Below are positions 1-4,395 of a stretch of DNA of 5,590 nucleotides, piece by piece. The position numbers were made by a program, and so were the translations under genes. The DNA lies in the NCBI GenBank assembly GCA_949427775.1, contig CASQEL010000154.1:1-5590 (forward strand). Direction: 5' to 3'. Every line of letters starts with the position of its first letter. The stretch's first letter is position 1. Source of the DNA: an uncultured Desulfovibrionaceae bacterium. GTDB taxonomy: Bacteria; Desulfobacterota; Desulfovibrionia; Desulfovibrionales; Desulfovibrionaceae. Under the pieces are notes generated by a model. The model worked only from the letters and a program-made list of their open reading frames with translations, did not search any database and was not told where the DNA came from.

Positions 1-5
1 GGGGT

Positions 6-26
6 TTGGGGGCGAGCAGCCCCCAA
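6..26 (-). repeat. strong stem-loop downstream of fabH
   Basis: TTGGGGGC (6-13) and GCCCCCAA (19-26) are perfect 8-bp arms around a 5-nt loop, about 26 nt after the fabH stop on the minus strand. The stem is stable enough for a terminator, but the minus strand continues ACCCC to the window edge with no T-run. It could be a non-canonical terminator, a transcript-end stabiliser or an attenuator before the next gene. Confidence 0.5.
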
Positions 27-53
27 GAGCGCATTTCAACCTGAAAATGCTCT
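26..53 (-). repeat. imperfect stem-loop overlapping the fabH stop codon
   Basis: AGAGC (26-30) pairs with GCTCT (49-53), and ATTTC (33-37) pairs with GAAAAT (43-48) with one extra A. A 2-nt bulge and a 5-nt loop complete the hairpin. The fabH TAG (54-52) lies at the edge of the 5' arm on the minus strand. It shares one base with the stronger stem-loop at 6-26, so the two hairpins are back to back. Confidence 0.35.
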
Positions 54-1044
54 AAAATCTGAGCAGCGCCGCACCCCAGGTAAGTCCCGCTCCGAAGGTG
101 GTCATCAGCACATGATCGCCCGGCCGGATGCGGCCCTGCGCCCGCGCATCGCCCAGAGCCAGGGGCACGGAAGCGGAAGAGGTGTTGCCGTAGGACTCCA
201 CGTTGGTGAAAACATGCTCGGGCCTGATGTTCAGGCGTTGCCCCACGGCCTCGATGATGCGCAGGTTGGCCTGATGGGGCACGAACAGATCCACCTGCTC
301 CACGCTCAGATTGTTGCGGGCCAGAATGTCCTTGCAGATGGCCGCCATATCGCGCACGGCGTGTTTGAATACCTCGCGGCCCTGCATATGCAGAAAAAAT
401 TCTTCGCCTATGGGCTGCCCCGGCGCGTATTCCTCGGCTGTGCCGCCGCCGATGGTGATCAGATCCGCCAGATTGTCGACGCTGCTGCTGGTGCAGAGCA
501 CATCCTGAAGCGTCGCCACGGCATTGTCGGAATTCGCGGTAAGCGCCACGGCCCCGGCGCCGTCTCCGAAGAGCACGCAGGTGGAGCGATCTTGCCAGTT
601 GACGCGGCGGGTCAGGGCCTCGGCGCACACCAGCAGGATACAGGCGTCCGGCTGAGCGGAAAGCAGGGATTGCGCCAGGGAAAGGCCATACATGAATCCG
701 GAGCAGGCGGCGCTGAAGTCGAACGCCATGACCTGGCCGCAGCCGAGTTTGTGCGCGATGATGCAGGCTGTGGAAGGGCAGAGTTTGTCCGGCGTGCAGG
801 TGGCCACCAGCACATGGGTCACATCGCCGGGCTCCAGTCCCGCTTCCGTCAGCGCCCGGCGGGCGGCCGTTACGCCGATGTCGGAAGCCGTTTCGCCGTC
901 ATGCAGGATGTGGCGCTGCCTGATGCCGGTGCGCGAGGTGATCCATTCGTCGGAAGTATCCACCAGAGTGGAGAGATCGTCATTGGTCAACAGCCGTTCA
1001 GGCGCATGGACGCCGAGGCCGCGGATATGGCAGGGTATGTTCAT
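52..1044 (-). CDS. fabH: 3-oxoacyl-[acyl-carrier-protein] synthase III (KAS III)
   Basis: FabH starts type II fatty-acid synthesis in the cytoplasm by condensing acetyl-CoA (or another short acyl-CoA primer) with malonyl-ACP. The 330-residue product has the usual family length. The thiolase-fold triad is visible: Cys114 in SAACSG, His257 in VPHQAN and Asn287 in SYGNTSSAS. The N-terminal half also has the conserved DEWITSRTGIRQRH stretch (about residues 32-45), and the C-terminus has the FGAGLTWG signature. The ATG is fixed by an in-frame TGA at 1051-1053, only two codons upstream, and the protein aligns with the family from its first residues. No clear Shine-Dalgarno is visible, so translation may depend on coupling to plsX, which ends 40 nt upstream. 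It is the last operon gene seen in the window. Whether its primer preference is acetyl or branched-chain cannot be read from the sequence. Confidence 0.97.
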   Translation of the reverse strand: MNIPCHIRGLGVHAPERLLTNDDLSTLVDTSDEWITSRTGIRQRHILHDGETASDIGVTAARRALTEAGLEPGDVTHVLVATCTPDKLCPSTACIIAHKLGCGQVMAFDFSAACSGFMYGLSLAQSLLSAQPDACILLVCAEALTRRVNWQDRSTCVLFGDGAGAVALTANSDNAVATLQDVLCTSSSVDNLADLITIGGGTAEEYAPGQPIGEEFFLHMQGREVFKHAVRDMAAICKDILARNNLSVEQVDLFVPHQANLRIIEAVGQRLNIRPEHVFTNVESYGNTSSASVPLALGDARAQGRIRPGDHVLMTTFGAGLTWGAALLRF

Positions 1045-1084
1045 GTCAGTTCACAGTGCGCGTCGGCGCGTCAGGCGAAAAATG

Positions 1085-2119
1085 TCAGATGGCCCGGCTG
1101 AAACGGGTCAGTTCCTCATTGGCGAGGATGGTTTCCTTGAGACGGTCGTTGGTGCCCTTGGCGACGAAGGCGCCGCCCATCTTCACGGCGTTGGTGACGG
1201 CTTTGACGTTGGAGCGGCCATGGCAGACAATGGCCAATCCCTGAAGGCCCAGCAGGGGAGCGCCGCCGTATTCGGCATAATCCACCGTGTGGGCGAAACG
1301 TCGGAAGGCTCCTCTGGCCAGCAGCGCGCCGATACGGGGACGCACGCCGGAGAGCAGAAGGCGTTTGAGCATGCGGATGAGCGAACCGGAAAGTCCCTCG
1401 CTCATTTTGACCATCACGTTGCCCACAAAGCCGTCGCAGATGACCACGTCCATGTCGCCGGTAAAAACGTCGCGCCCCTCGGCGTTGCCCACGAAATTGA
1501 GATTCTGAGCCATCTTGAGCAGTTCGTAGGCTTCCTTGACCTGACTGTTGCCCTTGCCTTCCTCTTCGCCGATGCTCAACAGACTGACGCGAGGGGCGGG
1601 GTAGCCCAGCAAATCGCGGGCGAAAGCGTCGCCCATGAGGCCGAACTGAAACAAGTGGTAGGGACGGCAGTCCACATTGGCTCCGGCGTCAAGCACCACC
1701 ACCGGATTTTTTTCCGTGGGCAGCAAGGCCGCGAGGGCCGGACGCTCCACTCCCTGAATCCGCCCCATGATGAACATGCCGCAGGCCACGGTGGCTCCGG
1801 AATGCCCGGCGCTGACCACGCCATGGGCCGCGCCTTCCTTGACCAGACGGCAGGCCACCTGAATGGAGGCGTTTTTTTTGCGGCGCAGGATATCGGAGGG
1901 TTTTTCGTTCATGTGCACCACATCGGCGGCGTGAACGATTTCGAACCGGACGCCGTCCAGGGGCAGCTTGGCGAGCTCGGCTTCGACCTTTGGGGTGTCT
2001 CCCACCAGGAGGACGCTGAGATTATGCTCGCGGGCGGCCTGAACGGCGCCCGGAACGACCACGGAAGGGCCGAAATCCCCTCCCATGGCGTCCACGGCGA
2101 TAATGGCGCTGGCGCTCAT
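1085..2119 (-). CDS. plsX: phosphate acyltransferase PlsX
   Basis: PlsX converts acyl-ACP and phosphate to acyl-phosphate, the donor used by PlsY for the first acylation of glycerol-3-phosphate in phospholipid synthesis. It is a peripheral membrane enzyme. The 344 residues match the usual length. Signature segments appear in order: AVDAMGGDFGP (8-18), SAGHSGAT (103-110), VLDAGANVDCRP (142-153), LLSIGEEEGKGN (180-191), VICDGFVGNVMVK (226-238), YAEYGGAPLLG (281-291) and CHGRSN (299-304). The ATG overlaps the rpmF stop as TAATG. The purine-rich end of rpmF (GAAGAAGAA) can serve as the ribosome binding site, so plsX is probably translationally coupled to rpmF. No truncation or missing motif is seen. 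Confidence 0.97.
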   Translation of the reverse strand: MSASAIIAVDAMGGDFGPSVVVPGAVQAAREHNLSVLLVGDTPKVEAELAKLPLDGVRFEIVHAADVVHMNEKPSDILRRKKNASIQVACRLVKEGAAHGVVSAGHSGATVACGMFIMGRIQGVERPALAALLPTEKNPVVVLDAGANVDCRPYHLFQFGLMGDAFARDLLGYPAPRVSLLSIGEEEGKGNSQVKEAYELLKMAQNLNFVGNAEGRDVFTGDMDVVICDGFVGNVMVKMSEGLSGSLIRMLKRLLLSGVRPRIGALLARGAFRRFAHTVDYAEYGGAPLLGLQGLAIVCHGRSNVKAVTNAVKMGGAFVAKGTNDRLKETILANEELTRFSRAI

Positions 2120-2301
2120 TATTCTTCTTCGGATTTGGCGATCACCCGGCGGCCCTTGTACGTGCCGCAGCCGGCGCAGACGCTGTGCGGCAGAGTAGGC
2201 TCGCCGCAGGAACAGTAAATGACGGCAGGCACGGCCACGCGATCGTGGGAACGGCGCATGCCCTTTCTGGAACGGGATTTTTTGTTTTGCTGGACGGCCA
2301 T
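2119..2301 (-). CDS. rpmF: 50S ribosomal protein L32 (bL32)
   Basis: This 60-residue basic protein is bL32 of the large ribosomal subunit. The N-terminus MAVQQNKKSRSRKGMRRSHD is typical of the family. It is followed by a complete zinc-ribbon cysteine set, C30-x-C32 and C42-x2-C45, so this is the zinc-binding (C+) form rather than a cysteine-free paralogue. The start has a strong Shine-Dalgarno (AAGGAG, 8 nt before the ATG). It lies 25 nt after the yceD stop and overlaps plsX by one base (TAATG). A GC-rich hairpin that spans the yceD stop sits just before the ribosome binding site and could affect initiation. The yceD-rpmF-plsX-fabH order is widely conserved and supports the call. Confidence 0.97.
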   Translation of the reverse strand: MAVQQNKKSRSRKGMRRSHDRVAVPAVIYCSCGEPTLPHSVCAGCGTYKGRRVIAKSEEE

Positions 2302-2320
2302 GATGGATTCTCCTTGATGT

Positions 2321-2338
2321 CCGGACTTAATGGTCCGG
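2321..2338 (-). repeat. hairpin spanning the yceD stop, before the rpmF ribosome binding site
   Basis: CCGGAC (2321-2326) and GTCCGG (2333-2338) form a perfect 6-bp GC-rich stem with a 6-nt loop that contains the yceD TAA stop. It lies just upstream of the AAGGAG site of rpmF. It could separate or couple translation of the two genes. It lacks a T-run and is unlikely to terminate transcription. Confidence 0.45.
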
Positions 2339-2881
2339 CGTTTTTACCTTGAATGCGCGCAGGGCGGCCAGACGGGGATCGCCTTCAGCCTCGGGGCAGG
2401 TGCACGCGCCCGTGTTCAGATTGACGCCGCAGGACGCGCAGAGCCCCTTGCAGTTCGGTTGACACAGAGGTTTGACAGGCAGGGCCAGCATGAATTCTTC
2501 CCAGCACAGCCCGGCCAGATCAAGAACGGGCACGCCCTGTTCCAGAGTAATGTAGGCGGCGTCGTTCTCTACCGCCTCGTTCCCGTCTCCATCTTTCGAC
2601 TGTTCGGGAACTGTTTCGAATGTTTCGAAATGGTGATCGATGAGGACGTGGGCATCTTCCGCACAGCGATCACAGGGTACGATGACGGCGCCCGACAGGG
2701 CGCCGCGCACCAGGCAACCGTCTCCGGCGGGCAGGAGGGAAGCCTCGGCACGCAGGGGCGTGACGACACGACACTCCATATGGAACTCGGTCAGGGGCTG
2801 TTCCCAGACAAGGGGGTCGTCTACGACAACCGTCCTTCCTTCGGGAGGAATGTCGTTAAGAGATATATGAAATGTAGGCAT
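2327..2881 (-). CDS. yceD: DUF177/YceD family protein (large-subunit rRNA accumulation protein)
   Basis: This 184-residue protein belongs to the YceD/DUF177 family, whose members are linked to 23S rRNA accumulation and lie upstream of rpmF in many bacteria; the biochemical role is not settled. Visible features are C70-x2-C73 in VPCDRC, an acidic middle (about 93-110), and the diagnostic C-terminal cysteine cluster C140, C144, C148, C151 (PLCQPNCKGLCASCG), followed by C160 and C162. The spacing suggests metal binding. The start used is the ATG at 2881, which has a GAGG Shine-Dalgarno 7 nt upstream and begins with the family-like MPTFHISLNDIPPEG. The frame stays open upstream to a TTG at 2968, but that extension would cover the promoter and lacks a ribosome binding site. 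It is the first gene of the operon. Confidence 0.9.
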   Translation of the reverse strand: MPTFHISLNDIPPEGRTVVVDDPLVWEQPLTEFHMECRVVTPLRAEASLLPAGDGCLVRGALSGAVIVPCDRCAEDAHVLIDHHFETFETVPEQSKDGDGNEAVENDAAYITLEQGVPVLDLAGLCWEEFMLALPVKPLCQPNCKGLCASCGVNLNTGACTCPEAEGDPRLAALRAFKVKTPDH

Positions 2882-2903
2882 GCGTGGTCCTCGCGAAAGG
2901 AGC

Positions 2904-2932
2904 CTTTTACCCGTAGCGTGCGGGCATGTCAA
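2904..2932 (-). promoter_or_regulatory. sigma70-type promoter of the yceD-rpmF-plsX-fabH operon
   Basis: Read on the minus strand, a perfect -35 box TTGACA (2932-2927) is followed by a 17-nt spacer and a -10-like TAAAAG (2909-2904, 4 of 6 to consensus). Transcription would start near 2897. That leaves a leader of about 16 nt, just enough for the GAGG ribosome binding site at 2892-2889 before the yceD ATG at 2881. The short leader agrees with the chosen yceD start. This is the best promoter in the window, but it is a prediction from sequence only. Confidence 0.65.
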
Positions 2933-2946
2933 GGCACGGCGTGCCT
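2932..2946. repeat. perfect dyad abutting the -35 box (possible operator)
   Basis: Arms AGGCAC (2932-2937) and GTGCCT (2941-2946) flank a 3-nt centre and form a perfect 6-bp inverted repeat. The dyad shares one base with the outer edge of the TTGACA -35 box. It has no T-run, so it is not a typical terminator. Its position fits a transcription-factor site, but no regulator can be named from the sequence. Confidence 0.4.
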
Positions 2947-2953
2947 GAAACGG

Positions 2954-2978
2954 AAAAAGCGGCTTCAATGCCGTTTCA
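2954..2978 (-). terminator. weak intrinsic terminator-like hairpin after ogt
   Basis: Immediately after the ogt stop, the minus strand has CGGC (2973-2970), a 6-nt loop, GCCG (2963-2960), then C and TTTTT (2958-2954). The 4-bp GC stem can lengthen by AAA:TTT pairing with one bulged C, which would use part of the T-run. The stem is short for an efficient terminator. A competing 8-bp stem uses TGAAACGG with CCGTTTCA (2978-2971 with 2953-2946 on the minus strand). Confidence 0.3.
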
Positions 2979-3446
2979 TTACAAAGTTCTTTGACGGGTT
3001 TCCAGGGCCAGCAAACGCCGTTTCATGGCCAATCCGCCACCATACCCTACCAATTTGCCATCGGCGCCGATAATTCTGTGGCAGGGAATAAAAATGGGAA
3101 TAGGATTCTTATTATTGGCCATACCCACGGCCCTGCAGGCTTTGGGAGAGCCGATGGCGACAGCGATATCTTTATAACTGGCGGTAGTGCCGTAGGGTAC
3201 ATCGCACAAAGCCTGCCAGACGCGCTGCATGAACGGGGTGCCTTTCGGCCGGAGCGGCAGAGAAAATTCTCGAAGCGAACCTTTCAAATAACGGTTCAGT
3301 TGATCGAACGCCTCATGCAGCAGCGGCGTTGCATTTCCGGCAGCGGCACTCCGGATGTCTTTTTCCGGCAGATATACATGGGTGATATATCCGTCAGTTT
3401 CCTCCACGCCGATAACGCCGATAAGCGTCTCTTTAAACAGCAGCAT
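2979..3446 (-). CDS. ogt: methylated-DNA--[protein]-cysteine S-methyltransferase (Ogt/MGMT)
   Basis: Ogt is a suicide DNA-repair protein that moves alkyl groups from O6-alkylguanine (and O4-alkylthymine) onto its own cysteine. The 155-residue product has a variable N-terminal domain and the full C-terminal DNA-binding domain: GTPFMQRVWQAL, VPYGTTASYKDIA, PKACRAVGMANNKNP with the Arg-finger position at R105, then IPCHRIIG with nucleophile C122, and GYGGGLAMKRRLL. No regulatory Ada zinc/AraC domain is present, so it is the stand-alone form. The ATG at 3446 is chosen because AAGGAGGT (3460-3453) ends 7 nt upstream; a GTG at 3452 directly abuts that site and is too close. G+C is lower than in fabH: about 54% by hand count over 3061-3420, against about 72% in two sampled 60-nt lines of fabH. 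This hints at a different history. Confidence 0.95.
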   Translation of the reverse strand: MLLFKETLIGVIGVEETDGYITHVYLPEKDIRSAAAGNATPLLHEAFDQLNRYLKGSLREFSLPLRPKGTPFMQRVWQALCDVPYGTTASYKDIAVAIGSPKACRAVGMANNKNPIPIFIPCHRIIGADGKLVGYGGGLAMKRRLLALETRQRTL

Positions 3447-3452
3447 CAGCAC

Positions 3453-3460
3453 ACCTCCTT
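3453..3460 (-). promoter_or_regulatory. strong ribosome binding site that sets the ogt start
   Basis: The minus strand reads AAGGAGGT, which matches the anti-Shine-Dalgarno almost perfectly. It has 7-nt spacing (counted from AAGGAGG) to the ATG at 3446-3444 and none to the upstream GTG at 3452-3450. This makes the ATG the start and predicts strong initiation. Confidence 0.85.
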
Positions 3461-3659
3461 TTTTGAGATTTTTGTAATGAATTCAGCAATATTAACGATA
3501 TTTCCCCATCAACTCCGCCGGGCGCCCGCATTCGACCGCGCGCACCGGCAACAAATGTTTTTCCCGAGGAGTTTCCGGTATTGCTAAAAACAGTGAAGTC
3601 GGTGCACAATGTTTTTGCAATAGGCCGCTTCTGCCATAAGTTTCCGTGAGAGCTTTGTA

Positions 3660-3689
3660 TTCAAAAGTATCAAGAAAATCAAGTATATC
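3660..3689 (+). promoter_or_regulatory. weak candidate promoter for the DUF1232 gene
   Basis: TTCAAA (3660-3665) and TATATC (3684-3689) are separated by 18 nt, each with 4 of 6 consensus matches. Transcription would begin near 3696 and give a leader of about 80 nt containing the hairpin at 3720-3747. The AT-rich setting makes chance matches likely. Confidence 0.25.
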
Positions 3690-3719
3690 TACCTTGGAAC
3701 GTGTCGCACCGTCCCCTTC

Positions 3720-3747
3720 GTGCTTCCGACGCCGGGCGTAACGGCAC
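3720..3747 (+). repeat. imperfect GC-rich stem-loop in the DUF1232 gene leader
   Basis: ACGCC and GGCGT pair around a single base. They are extended by CCG with CGG (2-nt bulge on the right) and GTG with CAC (3-nt bulge on the left), giving about 11 bp in total. It ends 16 nt before the GGAAG ribosome binding site. No T-run follows, so it is not a standard terminator. A role in mRNA stability or translation is possible but unproven. Confidence 0.35.
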
Positions 3748-3775
3748 TTCCTCACTTTTGGACGGAAGAAAGAAC

Positions 3776-4168
3776 ATGTACGACAAAAAAAATATTTCCA
3801 TGCGCCGTGACGAAGACGGCGCGTGGTCCGCGTATGTTTCCGACTACTCCGCGGAAAAATTGTGGGCCAAACTTAAAGGCGTGGCCGTAACTGTGGGGTG
3901 CGAAGGTATCCGCAATGTCTTACGGCTGTTCTATGCCCTTGAGGCTCCGAACATACCGAAAAAAGTAAAAATGGTCATTTACGGCGCGCTGGGATACTTT
4001 ATCAGTCCGCTGGACGTCATCCCCGATGTGATCCCCGTGGTGGGGTTTACCGATGATCTCGGCGTGTTGGCCGCGGCGGTGGCCTTCGTGTCCCTGTACA
4101 TCACGCCGGACGTGAAAGCCCGCGCCGACGCCAAACTTGCGGACTGGTTCGGCAAGGAGATTTGCTGA
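3776..4168 (+). CDS. YkvA-like DUF1232 family protein
   Basis: This 130-residue protein of unknown function carries the DUF1232 (YkvA) signature YFISPLDVIPDVIPVVGFTDDL (about 74-95, key residues S77-P78-L79-D80, I82-P83-D84, D93-D94), followed by a hydrophobic run to about residue 109. The region from about 64 to 109 is hydrophobic enough to be membrane-associated, but it is broken by prolines and aspartates, and I see no signal peptide. The N-terminal 30 residues are polar. The ATG at 3776 is chosen because GGAAG lies 7 nt upstream. A GTG at 3701 in the same frame lacks a ribosome binding site and would add 25 non-family residues. It is divergent from ogt and separated from the next gene by a structured 227-bp gap, so it is probably monocistronic. 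The biochemical role of the family is not known to me. Confidence 0.85.
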   Translation: MYDKKNISMRRDEDGAWSAYVSDYSAEKLWAKLKGVAVTVGCEGIRNVLRLFYALEAPNIPKKVKMVIYGALGYFISPLDVIPDVIPVVGFTDDLGVLAAAVAFVSLYITPDVKARADAKLADWFGKEIC

Positions 4169-4170
4169 GC

Positions 4171-4303
4171 CAAGCCTGCCGGGGCAATCGCATAAAGCGT
4201 ATAACTCTTTGAAATAACGAAGAAAATTTGTAATGGCCGACGTATGCATCGCCAATATTTTCAACAGAGTATCTTCGTTAGTGCGATTGCCCTGCCAGGC
4301 CTG
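4171..4303 (+). repeat. 133-nt permuted inverted repeat (structured RNA or MITE-like element)
   Basis: Outer arms 4171-4192 and 4282-4303 are reverse complements at 19 of 22 positions; in a plus-strand RNA one mismatch becomes a G-U pair. Inside lie two more complementary pairs: B, 4204-4214 with 4259-4270 (11 matches, one extra base on the right), and C, 4215-4223 with 4272-4280 (9 of 9, TAACGAAGA with TCTTCGTTA). Their order is A-B-C then B'-C'-A', so B and C cannot both nest. With 0 and 1 nt of crossing loop, a pseudoknot is also sterically unlikely, so the two inner stems should exclude each other. The element begins 2 nt after the DUF1232 stop and ends 92 nt before the response-regulator ATG. 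No clear target-site duplication flanks it. Confidence 0.6.
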
Positions 4304-4309
4304 CACGTC

Positions 4310-4336
4310 TTGTGCCTTCATCTAAATAAGTATAGT
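4310..4336 (+). promoter_or_regulatory. candidate promoter for the response-regulator gene
   Basis: TATAGT (4331-4336, 5 of 6 to consensus) lies in an AT-rich patch downstream of the inverted repeat. TTGTGC (4310-4315) is the nearest -35-like box, but the spacer is only 15 nt, which is short. Transcription would start near 4343, giving a leader of about 50 nt before the ATG at 4396. Confidence 0.35.
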
Positions 4337-4395
4337 TATCATCAAACAACAATGTGTCGTCGCCCTTTCATTTTTTCAAGCCGGGATGCTCGCTC

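Larger units (their letters stand above)
3447..3775. other. divergent intergenic region between ogt and the DUF1232 gene
   Basis: This 329-bp stretch holds no gene I can support. The part next to ogt is AT-rich and carries its ribosome binding site. A stretch at 3654-3689 contains weak promoter-like boxes on both strands: plus, TTCAAA (3660-3665), 18 nt, TATATC (3684-3689); minus, TTGATT (3682-3677), 17 nt, TACAAA (3659-3654). Each box matches consensus at 4 of 6 positions. A 10-bp hairpin with a 2-nt bulge, closed by A-rich and T-rich arms, lies at 3586-3616, and a GC-rich imperfect hairpin lies at 3720-3747. A 9-bp direct repeat AATGTTTTT occurs at 3554-3562 and 3608-3616. A minus-strand open frame (3755-3492) has no ribosome binding site and no recognisable motif. 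Confidence 0.5.

Noticed and set aside
112..1101. 329-codon plus-strand open frame opposite fabH
   Set aside because: Complementary-strand shadow of fabH. The product shows no domain motifs and no ribosome binding site precedes it.
692..2218. 508-codon open frame on the plus strand across fabH, plsX and rpmF
   Set aside because: It is antisense to three well-recognised genes. Its His/Gly/Ala-rich low-complexity product and lack of family motifs fit the open complementary frame expected in G+C-rich genes.
2882..2968. Upstream TTG start giving yceD 29 extra residues
   Set aside because: The extension covers the consensus promoter, has no ribosome binding site and does not resemble the family N-terminus. 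The ATG at 2881 has GAGG at proper spacing.
3492..3755. 87-codon minus-strand open frame upstream of ogt
   Set aside because: It starts with a GTG lacking a Shine-Dalgarno, has no recognisable motif, and covers the promoter-like and hairpin-rich region. It could be a decayed gene, but nothing supports that directly.
4171..4303. Integron attC site or retron msr-msd
   Set aside because: No GTTRRRY/RYYYAAC core pair in the right positions, no integrase, and no reverse transcriptase in the window.
3920..4321. 133-codon minus-strand open frame across the inverted repeat and antisense to the DUF1232 gene
   Set aside because: More than half is antisense to a supported gene, and the rest is the inverted-repeat element. 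No ribosome binding site or transposase motif was seen.
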